From Methanosphaera sp. ISO3-F5 (GTDB lineage: Archaea; Methanobacteriota; Methanobacteria; Methanobacteriales; Methanobacteriaceae), in contig NZ_CP118753.2 of NCBI RefSeq assembly GCF_034480035.2, positions 1,583,426-1,647,425 of the forward strand: a stretch of 64,000 nt of DNA, given 5' to 3'. Of this stretch, positions 33,801 to 42,795 are shown one piece after another. The position numbers were made by a program, and so were the translations under genes. Position 1 is the stretch's first letter, and each line of letters opens with the position of its first letter. Below the pieces are notes generated by a model. That model had not been told where the DNA came from and made no database searches. It was given only the letters and a program-made list of their open reading frames with translations.

Positions 33801-34410
33801 GAAATTAATTAACTCCTTAAAACAAATCTGTAATCATCCATCACAGTATACTAAGAGCAATAAGTACAGTATTGAAGAATCCGGAAAGATGGAAGTGTTA
33901 ATAAATATATTAGAGAATATTATAGAATCTAATGAGAAAGTTTTAATATTCACCCAATATGTTGAAATGGGAAATATTATGAAGAAACTTATTGAAGAAA
34001 GATTAAAAGAGGAAGTGTTGTTCTTACATGGATCTCTTTCACGTAATAAACGTGACAAGTTAGTAAACAAATTCCAGAACAATTCTCAGTCAAAAATATT
34101 TATCGTATCCTTAAAAGCTGGAGGAACTGGTCTTAACCTTACGGCTGCAAGCAATGTTATACACTACGATTTATGGTGGAATCCTGCAGTAGAAAATCAG
34201 GCTACTGATCGTGCTTACCGTATAGGACAAAAAGATAATGTTATGGTTTATCGTTTTATAACAAATGGTACATTTGAAGAAAGAATTAATGAAATGATTA
34301 AGGATAAGGAAGAATTAGCAGAACTTACTGTAAGTAGTGGTGAGAAATTCATTACAGAAATGAATGATGATGAATTAAAAGAAATGTTAACCTTGAGAAA
34401 AACAGATTAA
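30865..34410 (+). CDS. SWIM zinc-finger SNF2 family helicase
   Basis: An 1181-residue protein. A SWIM finger (CDCPDY, then ICKHIAG: CxC-x-CxH) lies near residue 115-130. About 550 residues of poorly conserved sequence follow. The SNF2 motor starts near 715: ADDMGLGKTLQ (motif I), VVDEAQNIKNP (II), ALSGTPVENRLSEYWSIFDF (III), then the second lobe with LIFTQY, FLHGSLSR, SLKAGGTGLNLTAA and WWNPAVENQATDRAYRIGQ (VI). Such proteins translocate on double-stranded DNA and remodel bound protein. No methylase or nuclease partner is adjacent. The ABC exporter genes follow 30 bases later. Confidence 0.92.
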   Translation: MKFGLSWWGENWLNALQGVDLTNRIPRGKSYANTGKVYDIEINDNIVTAKVTGKSYNYYDVTISFRTFNEKQIETILETVKSNEYILSSLLNHKLPKQLHEALYEKGIQVFPTSIEYIDPECDCPDYAYICKHIAGVIYMISHEVDKDPFQVFKLQGCDLLKLLEYKSTSNNIKNISELFIYDNDNETIEKEIDFSRIKDLKENIFFLLNDNPLFFEKNFKTVLNSIYVSMERFVKKFVDKYERYEANGYEPYYRFSGHTFVNIDKNVDDITAFLDNIFLKEWNYPNQWETLQINLNNKYNIDKIVTGNDSLLTEYPCEELLFTFLTELSKTEYKNMNKNIETLNTIYQFSLELVKKHSIIPELFESNQDYHIRWIPAVFDEEINKIINSIANNCPEDLLTYDNSVLSRKDQIITLVSLIINGLFHKFKRFGLTQAMSKLYEKSVVKLFLGEPRTFSKFEESGYENLINQWLSKFVLSSRDYDLYLVINEEENDSFKVDVEVNLNDKGMKNIQEVISETIDDNIKLQLLSDIYIINEVFPDVNNMLNFKEVNYDLDEFSKFFMDTLPLFEILGINIILPKNLNKIFKPKLSLEIAANKNEKSYLTFNDIVKFDWKVVLGSTNCSIEEFNELVEKSRGLVKIANDYVILDENETKTLIKHIEKLPQKLNKNELLKAVLSKQINYAEVEVDDNINNMLENLNNNIDVDIPENLNAQLRPYQEVGFSWLVQNIKTGFGSILADDMGLGKTLQVLTTVLYLKNNGMLSKGKILIVAPTSLLTNWQQEINRFTPTLSSYIYHGSSRKFPDKEYDIYLTSYGVIRRDVEKFNEQKWFLTVVDEAQNIKNPNTQQTLAVKSIKSRNKIALSGTPVENRLSEYWSIFDFINKGYLTSLKKFRENYIVPIEKERNQNVLNNFKLITQPFILRRLKSDKNIINDLPDKITNDIYCSLTKNQAAIYKETLDTLILELDKSDGIQRKGIVLKLINSLKQICNHPSQYTKSNKYSIEESGKMEVLINILENIIESNEKVLIFTQYVEMGNIMKKLIEERLKEEVLFLHGSLSRNKRDKLVNKFQNNSQSKIFIVSLKAGGTGLNLTAASNVIHYDLWWNPAVENQATDRAYRIGQKDNVMVYRFITNGTFEERINEMIKDKEELAELTVSSGEKFITEMNDDELKEMLTLRKTD

Positions 34411-34440
34411 AACAAGTATAATGAATGGAGGGGGTGATTT

Positions 34441-36141
34441 ATGAAAAACATTATTAAAATTTTTAATAGACAACTATTTAAACTAATATTAATAGTAATT
34501 TTTCTAATAATTGAAGTATACTGCGACTTAACATTACCATCATATACTGCAGATATTGTTAACAGGGGTATTCAAAATACTGATTTTAACCTTATTACCA
34601 GTATTGGTATGAATATGATGTTAATGGTTGCCTTCTCTGTATTAGCCACTATTGTAGTATCATATGTGTCAAGTATTCTTTCATCATCTTATGCTAGAGA
34701 TTTAAGAGAAGAACTATTTTCGAAAATTCTTAAGTTTTCAAATCATGAATTAAACAAGTTTTCCAGAGCTTCACTTATCACCAGAAGTACTAATGATGTA
34801 AGTCAAATACAACACATCCTTGGGATAATGTTCAGAACATTACTATTTGCTCCTATCCTTGCAATTGGCAGTATGATTAAAGTGTTTGAAATCAAATCCA
34901 ACCTTTCATGGATTATATTCTTAGCTTTCATATCTGTTGTAATTCTCTTAATTGTTGTTATATGGAATGTTATTCCTTATTTTAAGAGAACACAGGAAAT
35001 TGTGGATAATATTAACAGAGTATCCCGAGAAATATTAATTGGTATTCCAGTTATAAAAGCTTTTGTTAGACAAAAATATGAGAATCAACGATTTGAAAAA
35101 GAGAACAAGGATTATTATAATGTTAACTTGCACGTATATAGGACAATGCTGATTCTTATACCTGCCATGAATTTGATTCTTAACCTTATGATAGTACTTA
35201 TATTATACTTTGGAACTTTCGATGCACTAAATGGTTTACTACTTACTGGAGATCTAATTGCATTTGTTCAATATTCAACCCAGATGGTAGCCTCTTTTAT
35301 TATGATAGGCGGATTTCTTATCATGCTACCCCGTGTACTAGTATCTGCAAATCGTATCGAAGATGTTCTTAAAACAGATGAAACAATAATCGATGGAACA
35401 ATAAAAGATTCCTCGGAACATGAAATCTTAGAATTTAGGAATGTATCATATACTTATCCAGGAGCTGAAAAAGAGACTTTGCATAACATCAACTTTAAAC
35501 TCTATCCCGGTAAAACTACTGCAATAATTGGTGGAACAGGTAGTGGAAAATCAACCATTATGAATTTGATTCCAAGATTACAGGACGTGTCTTCTGGAGA
35601 AATTTTAATTAACAATATTAATATTAATAAATATAACTTACAATCCCTTAGAGAAAAATTATCATTGGCTCCTCAAAAAGCAATATTGTTTAGTGGAACA
35701 GTAAAATCCAACCTTCTTATGGGTAAGGAGGATGCTGATGAAAAAGAAATGTATACTGCTATAGAAAATGCACAGGCAAGTGAATTTATAGATAATTTAG
35801 ATATGAAAGTATCACAGGGAGGATCAAATTTTTCTGGTGGACAAAAACAGAGATTATCCATTGCCCGTGCAATCATAGGAGAACATAAGTTTTACTTGTT
35901 TGATGATTGCTTCTCTGCATTGGATGTTTCTACAGAAAAACTATTAAGAGATAAATTGAAGAGCATTACCCGAAATAGTGCAGTTTTAATAGTATCACAA
36001 CGTATAAGTTCTATTAAAGATGCTGATGAAATAATTGTGTTAAATAAGGGTGAAATTGTTGATAAAGGAAGACATGAAGAACTACGTGAAAGATGTCATT
36101 TTTATCAAGAAATTATTTCTTCACAAATAGAGTATAGGTGA
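34441..36141 (+). CDS. ABC exporter half-transporter (membrane plus ATPase)
   Basis: 566 residues with six membrane helices in the first 320, then an ATPase: Walker A GGTGSGKST, Q-loop APQKAILFSGTV, signature FSGGQKQRLS, Walker B FYLFDDCFSALD and H-loop SQRISSI, where the usual His is replaced by Gln. The D-D-C in place of D-E-A/P at Walker B and the missing His suggest a degenerate catalytic site, typical of the first half of heterodimeric exporters. SD GGAGGGGGTGAT. The partner follows 5 bases downstream. Confidence 0.9.
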   Translation: MKNIIKIFNRQLFKLILIVIFLIIEVYCDLTLPSYTADIVNRGIQNTDFNLITSIGMNMMLMVAFSVLATIVVSYVSSILSSSYARDLREELFSKILKFSNHELNKFSRASLITRSTNDVSQIQHILGIMFRTLLFAPILAIGSMIKVFEIKSNLSWIIFLAFISVVILLIVVIWNVIPYFKRTQEIVDNINRVSREILIGIPVIKAFVRQKYENQRFEKENKDYYNVNLHVYRTMLILIPAMNLILNLMIVLILYFGTFDALNGLLLTGDLIAFVQYSTQMVASFIMIGGFLIMLPRVLVSANRIEDVLKTDETIIDGTIKDSSEHEILEFRNVSYTYPGAEKETLHNINFKLYPGKTTAIIGGTGSGKSTIMNLIPRLQDVSSGEILINNININKYNLQSLREKLSLAPQKAILFSGTVKSNLLMGKEDADEKEMYTAIENAQASEFIDNLDMKVSQGGSNFSGGQKQRLSIARAIIGEHKFYLFDDCFSALDVSTEKLLRDKLKSITRNSAVLIVSQRISSIKDADEIIVLNKGEIVDKGRHEELRERCHFYQEIISSQIEYR

Positions 36142-36146
36142 TGTGA

Positions 36147-37990
36147 ATGAGTGAAGATAAGTCTTTATCTCTTAAACATGAAAATACACGTGTACGTCGT
36201 GACAGGCGTATGGTATCAAAACCAAATAATATGAAAAAAGCTATTAGACAAGTATTTTCATTATTGAAAGATTATAAACTTAAAATATTTATAACATTTA
36301 TATGTGCATTAATTAGCACTTCATTCACAGTAATAGGACCATTACTCATCGGTCGTGCCACAACAGTAATCTTTGATGGTATTAACTTAATGATAAATGG
36401 CACAGGTACAATAGATGTAGTTACATTGTCATACCTGCTCTTTATTGCTGCAATCATTTATGTGATTAGTGCAGTATTCACATACCTTCAAAGTTGGTTC
36501 TTAACACAGATATCAACTAGTGTTAGTTATAATCTCAGAAAAAAGTAATAGAAAAAGTTAATAATTTATCAATGAAAGATTTTGATAAAAATAAAAGAGG
36601 AGACATATTATCAAGAATAACTAATGATGTAGATTCCTTACAGACAGGCATAACTTCAACATTTCTACAGTTTATGACGGCAGTAATTACAATTATTGGT
36701 GTGTTCTTGATGATGATAAGCATTAACGTAATGCTTACATTATTAACAATAATACTTGTACCATTATCCTTTATAATTATTAGTTTCATTATGAAACGTT
36801 CACAGAGATATTATAAGGATCAACTAGTATACAAGGGAATGATAAATGCCCAAATTGAGGAAACATTCAGTGGACATGACATTATACGAACATTTAATCA
36901 AGAAAAAGATTCTGTTAAATTATTCAAAAAGGATAATGAAAAATGGTACAACTATGAATGGAAATCCCAGTTCTATTCTAGTTTAATGGGACCTGTAATA
37001 AATTTTATTTCCAACTTATCCTATGTTATAATAGCTGTTCTTGGAGCAATACTAGTATTAGAAAGAAGTATTGCTGTAGGAGACATTCTTGCATTCTTCC
37101 AGTATATCCAGAATTTCACACAACCAATACAACAGATTACAAGAGTAATGAATCTTGTGCAAACAGCTTTAGCAGCTACAGAAAGAATATTTGAATTCCT
37201 AGAAATAGATATTGAAGAAAATAATTCAATTTCAGAAATAAAAGACATATCTGATGAAATATCATTCGAACATGTAGAATTTGCTTATGATGACACACCA
37301 GTGATTAATGATTTGACATTCAAGGCAAAAAAGGGAGAAAAAATTGCATTAGTTGGTCATACAGGTGCTGGAAAAACCACTATCATAAAACTATTAATGA
37401 GATTTTATGATGTTGATGGTGGAGAAATAAAAATAGATGGTGTGAATATAGAGTGTTATGATAAAAATAGTTTAAGATCTCTGGTTGGAATGGTATTGCA
37501 AGATACTTGGTTGTTTAGTGATACCATTAAAGAAAATATAAGGTATGGAAATTTAGAAGCCAATGATGAAGAGATTAAGCGTGCCGCAAAGATTGCATAT
37601 GCTGATAATTTCATCACACAATTACCTGAAGGGTACGATACTGTTTTAAATGAAGATACTGATAATATTTCAGCAGGTCAAAAACAGTTATTAACTATTG
37701 CAAGAACCATACTGTCTGATAAAAAAATTCTCATACTGGATGAAGCTACTTCCAGTATAGATACTAGGACAGAAAAATTAATCCAAGATGCTATGGACAG
37801 GTTAACAGAGAATAAAACAAGTTTTATTATTGCTCATAGACTATCAACTATAAAGAATGCTGATAAGATATTAGTTATTGATGATGGTAGAATAATTGAA
37901 GTAGGAACTCATGAAGAATTAATAGAATTACCAGATGGTTATTATAATAAACTGTATAAGCAATTTGAATCAGAAGGAGAAGTAAGTTAA
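36147..37990 (+). pseudogene. ABC exporter second half, frameshifted at an A6 run
   Basis: Two frames together encode one half-transporter of about 614 residues. The first (36147-36548) holds the N-terminal tail and first helices and ends in LRKK at AGAAAAAAGTAA. The second continues with VIEKVNNLSMKDFDKNKRGDIL and runs to 37990, with four further helices and a complete ATPase (GHTGAGKTT, LQDTWLF, ISAGQKQLL, ILDEATSSID, IAHRLSTI). One more A in the run at 36539-36544 would join them. The ATPase keeps the canonical Glu and His, so it should supply the working site of the pair. Mutation, sequencing error or slippage rescue are all possible. Confidence 0.85.
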
Positions 37991-38054
37991 ACTTCCAATA
38001 TTCTCCACCTGTTTTTTTAAAAAAAAAAGATGAGGGTTAAAGGAATGTTAAATG

Positions 38055-39824
38055 TTAATCTATGACTAATTTTCTTTGTATTTCATTAACATCCGTGTAA
38101 GTTCCTTTAGCTAGTATTTGTAATTTATATTTTCCATGAAAACTTTCTGGTACCTTATAGTTTATTGATGCACTTCCATTAATAATTTTACATGATCCAA
38201 TAGTTTCATTATTTATTTTGAATGTTGCATTACCCCTTTTTATATATCCAATACTGTCATTGATTGTAGCTGAAATTTTAATAGTTTTTCCCCGTGTTGC
38301 TTTTATATTTTTTGATTGTATAATGGTTGTATTGTCTTTAACCGTTAAAAAGGTTGTTGTGTTTGCTTTGTATAAGTTTTTTCCACCAGAATAAAATATT
38401 GTTATTTTATATTTGCCTGCTTTAAGTGATAATGGTATTTTATAGTTTAATACTGTTGTACCTTTAGTTATCTTTTTGACATATTGCTTGTTTCTTATTA
38501 TTATTGTGACATTTCCACTAGTAGCTTTGATTTTTGTTTTAACTCCCGTTATATTTATAGATAAACGTGCTGTTTTGTTCTGGTAATTTGTTATATTGTT
38601 TACTGTTATTTTTGATGCTTGCTTTTTGATTGTTAAAGTTGTGTTAATTTCTTTTCTTGCATATTTTTTGTTTTCTATGTATATAGTTGTAATGTTGTAT
38701 GTTTTTGCTTTGAAACTAGAAGGTATTTTGTAGATATGTTTGAATTCTCCATATTTATTTGGAGTAATGTTTGCGTTAATTGTTTTACCATTTAATTTTA
38801 TTACAATTCTCCCATCAGTTATTGGTTTTTTATTATGTGTAACGTTTCCATTTATAATAATATTTTGTCCAGGATAAGCCGTAATATTTTTTGTTGAAAT
38901 TTTAACGGATTTTTTCAAAATGTTTAAGGAAATAGTTTTAACAGCTCTAGGATTTACTTCATTTCCCACATATACATATTCTAAATTATAATGTTTAGCA
39001 GAGAAATTCTTAGGAATAGTATAAGAATAACTGAATTCGTCACAATTATTTAAATATATGTCCGATTTTATAGTACGTCCATTTATTTTTATAGCAATTC
39101 TACCCGTTTTAACAGGATTAATGAAATTATCTACAATTCTTGCTTTGAATACAATTTTTTGACCCGGACGTGCCGAAATTTTATCATCTGCCCATATAAT
39201 TGTATCCAAGAGTTCATCTCTAAACAAGCTAAGATGATAAACTCTATAATCATATGTTTTATTAGTTATTTTATCATGATATTCAAAATCGTAATGTATA
39301 TTTTCGGGAAATGAACCTTCCCAATTGAATGCATCATCATGTAACGTGTAATTAAATTTACATATTCCATTTTTTAATGGATAATGACCTATAACAACTG
39401 TATCTACAACAAGATTACCAGGCCAAGGTGCTGGAAAATATGTTATGCTAAATTTTATATCCCCTGATTTATTCCATATCTCTTTTTCATTTTTCATTAA
39501 GTATACTGTAATTTCTTTCTCCTCATTATAAAAAACATAAAACTGATTTGATTCATTATCTACTGTAAGATATCCTTCATCTTTACCATTTTTATAGTAA
39601 TTTTTGTAGCTTTTATTAATTACTTTGTTTTTTTCAGAAAAATTTTGTTTATTAACCGGTTTATCAATAATTTTATTATTATAGTATTCATTTTGATTTT
39701 CATCAGATATTGTATCTTCATCAATGTTTGATTTATGATCAGTAGAATTTAAAGATTCTGCACTAATAACAGATAAAGATAACAATAAAAATATACTAAT
39801 AATCATTAAAAATTTATATTTCAT
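38055..39824 (-). CDS. secreted adhesin-like protein with Ig-like repeats
   Basis: 589 residues. A signal peptide (MKYKFLMIISIFLLLSLSVISA) is followed by an acidic/Asn-rich linker to about 75, one unique β-rich domain (about 80-205), then four Ig-like domains of about 95 residues (about 205-305, 305-400, 400-490, 490-589) with repeated elements such as YPGQNIIINGNVTHN, GRIVIKLNGKTI and YKIPSSFKAKTYNITTIY. This is the Big-type fold of methanogen adhesin-like proteins. No C-terminal membrane anchor is visible, so attachment to the wall would need another mechanism. Very Asn/Thr/Lys-rich. Confidence 0.85.
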   Translation of the reverse strand: MKYKFLMIISIFLLLSLSVISAESLNSTDHKSNIDEDTISDENQNEYYNNKIIDKPVNKQNFSEKNKVINKSYKNYYKNGKDEGYLTVDNESNQFYVFYNEEKEITVYLMKNEKEIWNKSGDIKFSITYFPAPWPGNLVVDTVVIGHYPLKNGICKFNYTLHDDAFNWEGSFPENIHYDFEYHDKITNKTYDYRVYHLSLFRDELLDTIIWADDKISARPGQKIVFKARIVDNFINPVKTGRIAIKINGRTIKSDIYLNNCDEFSYSYTIPKNFSAKHYNLEYVYVGNEVNPRAVKTISLNILKKSVKISTKNITAYPGQNIIINGNVTHNKKPITDGRIVIKLNGKTINANITPNKYGEFKHIYKIPSSFKAKTYNITTIYIENKKYARKEINTTLTIKKQASKITVNNITNYQNKTARLSINITGVKTKIKATSGNVTIIIRNKQYVKKITKGTTVLNYKIPLSLKAGKYKITIFYSGGKNLYKANTTTFLTVKDNTTIIQSKNIKATRGKTIKISATINDSIGYIKRGNATFKINNETIGSCKIINGSASINYKVPESFHGKYKLQILAKGTYTDVNEIQRKLVID

Positions 39825-40619
39825 TATATCACATTAATTATAATTGTTTGTTTATCCATTTTAATAAATAATTTATTTGAATTATTATTAATTATATAAT
39901 TTTTATACAACACATGGCTCTGATTGTTTAAAGTAAAATTTCGTGGAGGTAAAAATGCATCTGTATATTTTATAGTTTTAACCTCTTTTATTGTAGTGAA
40001 ACTTAAACAAACAGTTTTTCTTTTATAATCTAACTTTAGTTATTTTTATATTAATTTCGTTTTTTTCCTTATTATGTCATATGTTGACTGTTTTGTGTTT
40101 CTTCTTTTGTTGGATATGAAACACTATGTAATAAGGAGGGTGGTTTTATCGTGTTAGATATTTTGTGTTTAGTAGTATTGTTGCCTCCTAAATTTTTTTT
40201 TTAATAAAATTAATTTTAATGTTTTGGTGTTTAATATTTTATATTTATTACAGTTAGGTATTTGTGCTTTTTATTATATATAATTTGGTTTATGTTCTTT
40301 ATTTTAAATATTATTTATTGTGTAGGTATATTTTTGAATATTAAACATTGTTTAATGTTTTTTTTTGATTGAAAGTTTATGTAAAAATAGTTGATCTTTT
40401 AGTATGTTATCTGATATTTTATTAAAGTAATAAATGATGAAATATTTGTTGTAAATTATAATTTTGTTGATTATAAATATAATAAGATGTTGTCATGAGT
40501 TATAATTGTTGTGTGTATTGATAGTTATGTGAATGTTTAATTTGTATTACTGGAAATATTTTTTAGTTATGAGGGTCTTATATTTATTTGTAAAATGAAT
40601 TATTAGGTTGGATTTGTAA
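39825..40619. other. 795-base gene-poor region with two SD-led mini-frames
   Basis: No recognisable gene. On the plus strand GGAGGT then ATG (about 39955) opens only six codons, inside a loop closed by GAGGT and ACCTC. At 40134-40202 AGGAGG and CCTCCT pair across about 44 bases and are followed by ten T, with a 15-codon hydrophobic frame (VLDILCLVVLLPP) from the GTG at 40151. The left end holds the adhesin promoter on the minus strand. The rest is T-rich filler. Confidence 0.5.
40134..40202 (+). terminator. possible stem plus T10 transcription stop or small RNA
   Basis: AGGAGG (40134-40139) complements CCTCCT (40184-40189), then a run of ten T (40193-40202). The form resembles a U-tract terminator or the 3' end of a small RNA; no transcript evidence. 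Confidence 0.3.
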
Positions 40620-41141
40620 ATGAATTTAATGGATGTTATTCTTAGTAGAAGAAGTGTTCGTAATTATGTTGATGAGGATATTGATGATGATGTTTTAGAT
40701 AGGATTTTAGAGGCTGGTTTACTTGCTCCTACTAGTCGTAATAGGAAGCCTTGTGAGTTTATTGTTGTGAAGGATAAAGATGTTTTAAAGCAGTTGTCTG
40801 AATCTAAGGCTTCTGGTTCTGGTATGCTTGCTGGTTGTAATGTTGCTATTGTTGTTATTGCTGATAGTGATAAGGCGGATACTTGGATTGAAGATTCTTC
40901 TATTGCAATGGCTTATATGGATTTAATGGCTAATTATTATGGTATTGGTTGTTGTTGGTGTCAGTCTCATTTAAGATTTTCTGGTGATGGTGTGAAATCT
41001 GAGGATGTTGTTAGAAATATTTTGTCTTTAGAAAATAAGTATCGTATTGTTGGTATTTTATCTTTGGGAGTTAAAGAGTTTGATTTGGAACCTCATACTT
41101 TGTCTGAGATTGATAAAAATAAGGTAAAATATATTAAATGA
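40620..41141 (+). CDS. nitroreductase family flavoprotein
   Basis: 173 residues with the family opening MDVILSRRSVRNY (FMN phosphate-binding Arg residues), LEAGLLAPTSRNRKP and a final ILSLGVKE strand. CCWCQSHLRF near residue 120 is in the position of the FMN-binding GIG-C segment. These enzymes reduce quinones, flavins or nitro-compounds with NAD(P)H as dimers; one short relative, FMN-only, is typical of methanogens. An ATG at 40632 is an alternative start. Strongly G/T-ending codons. Confidence 0.87.
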   Translation: MNLMDVILSRRSVRNYVDEDIDDDVLDRILEAGLLAPTSRNRKPCEFIVVKDKDVLKQLSESKASGSGMLAGCNVAIVVIADSDKADTWIEDSSIAMAYMDLMANYYGIGCCWCQSHLRFSGDGVKSEDVVRNILSLENKYRIVGILSLGVKEFDLEPHTLSEIDKNKVKYIK

Positions 41142-41175
41142 ATGGAAAATGTTATTTTCCACTAGTACTATTTTT

Positions 41176-41601
41176 TTATTCATCTTCGTGTTTTTTTGGT
41201 GTGTATGATGTGTCCCATTTTACGAAGCGCCAGTCTCCATCAATTTTTCTTAGTTTGAATTTTGAGTCTAGGTTCCATATGCTTTGTACTCCTAGTAAAC
41301 ATGTTCTTAGGTCTACTATTGTGATTATGGATGCTTTGTTTTCTTTGAGTTTTATTGATGGTATTTGTATTTTGGATTCCCTGTAATGCAGAACATCTTC
41401 TGATATGTCTTTTAGGAATTCTGTTTTTGTTTCTTGTCTTCCTGATCCTCTTATTAGTAGGAATGAGTCATCAAATAGTTCATCTAGTTTTTCTATGTCT
41501 TTGTTTAGTAGTGCTTTTTGTAGTTGAACTAGTTTGTCTACTACTTCTTTTTCTACTCCTTCAAAATTGTTATCAAACATTAAGCTTACATGTTTTGCCA
41601 T
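41176..41601 (-). CDS. NTF2-like (DUF4440/SnoaL) protein
   Basis: 141 residues with the cone-shaped NTF2 fold pattern: a long first helix (KLVQLQKALLNKDIEKLDELFDDSFLLI), then four β-strands ending in DGDWRFVKWDTSYTP. Members range from isomerases to ligand-binding proteins; no catalytic residues can be assigned. It is convergent with the nitroreductase gene and has GGAGG just before the ATG. Confidence 0.7.
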   Translation of the reverse strand: MAKHVSLMFDNNFEGVEKEVVDKLVQLQKALLNKDIEKLDELFDDSFLLIRGSGRQETKTEFLKDISEDVLHYRESKIQIPSIKLKENKASIITIVDLRTCLLGVQSIWNLDSKFKLRKIDGDWRFVKWDTSYTPKKHEDE

Positions 41602-41727
41602 GTTATTCCCTCCTATGTTAAATTTTTTTATGTTTATTTTGTTTAAAATTAGGAAAAGTTATTATTTAATATAGGAGATTGGTGAAAAAAATAATAAAAT
41701 AAAAAGAGTTTTAATTCTTGATTTTAT

Positions 41728-42675
41728 TTAATTATATTTGTAAAATCCTTCTCCTGCATTTATTCCTGTTTTTCCTTGATCTATTTTTTCTTTTAATTTG
41801 GCTGCTATTTTTCCTGGTGTTGTTGTTGGATCTTTAGCTTCTGGATTCATTATTACTATATTATATGCTGTGGTTAATCCGACCACATCAAGTATTCTGA
41901 ATGGTCCATTTGGTGCTCCTGTTGCTAGCATCCATGTTTTGTCTATTGTTTCTGGATCTGCTACTTCATTTGCATATAATGCTTCTGCTGCACTTAAGAA
42001 TGGTACTAACATTGAGTTTAGTATGTATCCTGGTTGTTCTTTCTTAAGTTGTAATGGAACCATGTTTATTGCTTCTGCAAATTTTACTACTTCGTCATAA
42101 TATTTTTGTTCGGTTTCTGGGTGTCCCATTACCTCTGCAGTATTGTTTTTCCATATTTCGTTTGCGAAGTGTAATGCTAAGTATTTAGCTGGTCTGCCAG
42201 TGTATTCTGCGAATGTGCTTGGTAATAGTGTTGATGAGTTTGTTACTAAGATTGTTTTTTCTGGCATGTGTTTTGCTAATTCTTGGTAGAATGGAATTTT
42301 TTGTTTTGGGTCTTCTGCTATTGCTTCTATTATTAAATCAGCGTCTTTTGCTGCTTCTTCATAACTTGTTGTTAATTGTATGTTTTTATGGGCTGTTTCT
42401 GTCTTTTGTTTTAGTTGTTCTATTTCTTCGTTTGTTAATTTTGTCTTGTCTGTAAATCCTCTGCAGTATGCTTGTGGATTTGTTTTCATTTCTTCCATTG
42501 TATTTATATATATTTCTTTTAACCTATTTAATTTTGGTTGTGCTCTTTCTATAGATGCTTCACTTCTTAACCATATTGTTACATCGAATCCGGAAAATGC
42601 ACTTTGGAATGCTATTTGACTTCCAAGTACTCCTCCACCTGCTACTACTACTTTTTTTATATTCATTTTTGTCAT
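41728..42675 (-). CDS. 3-hydroxyacyl-CoA dehydrogenase-like protein
   Basis: 315 residues. KVVVAGGGVLGSQIAFQSAFSGFDV is the NAD-binding fold start, DLIIEAIAEDPKQK and VTNSSTLLPSTFAEYTGRPAKYLALHFANEIW contain the conserved Glu, Ser and catalytic His, and GYILNSMLVPFLSAAEAL with GPFRILDVVG forms the C-terminal helical domain. It would oxidise 3-hydroxyacyl-CoA with NAD. Methanogens do not run β-oxidation, so the true substrate is open; bacterial origin is likely. The ATG for MNIKK at about 42666 is an alternative start. Confidence 0.88.
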   Translation of the reverse strand: MTKMNIKKVVVAGGGVLGSQIAFQSAFSGFDVTIWLRSEASIERAQPKLNRLKEIYINTMEEMKTNPQAYCRGFTDKTKLTNEEIEQLKQKTETAHKNIQLTTSYEEAAKDADLIIEAIAEDPKQKIPFYQELAKHMPEKTILVTNSSTLLPSTFAEYTGRPAKYLALHFANEIWKNNTAEVMGHPETEQKYYDEVVKFAEAINMVPLQLKKEQPGYILNSMLVPFLSAAEALYANEVADPETIDKTWMLATGAPNGPFRILDVVGLTTAYNIVIMNPEAKDPTTTPGKIAAKLKEKIDQGKTGINAGEGFYKYN

Positions 42676-42756
42676 CTGTATCCTTTTTGTTTGTTTTTGG
42701 TTTTCATAAGTGTTGTCTTATGGTTTTCTAGTATTATTTTGGTTAGATTAGTATAT

Positions 42757-42788
42757 ATAATTTATCATGAATTATCATGATAAATTAT
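42757..42788. promoter_or_regulatory. perfect 14-base palindrome in dehydrogenase promoter
   Basis: ATAATTTATCATGA (42757-42770) and TCATGATAAATTAT (42775-42788) are perfect complements around ATTA. On the minus strand it overlaps and precedes a TTATATATA box about 80 bases before the dehydrogenase ATG, and it sits between that gene and the end of the marker 8 gene. An operator is more likely than a terminator, since there is no T-run. Confidence 0.55.
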
Positions 42789-42795
42789 AAGTTTT

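Noticed and set aside
30865-34410. SWIM-SNF2 helicase considered as part of a phage-defence system with the toxin-antitoxin pair upstream
   Set aside because: No methylase, nuclease or other defence partner adjacent, and the following genes encode an ordinary ABC exporter; the gene family is widespread outside defence clusters.
38055-39824. Repeated segments in the adhesin gene considered as a DNA repeat array or CRISPR
   Set aside because: Similarity is at protein level only (about 95-residue Ig-like domains); no identical DNA repeats with spacers.
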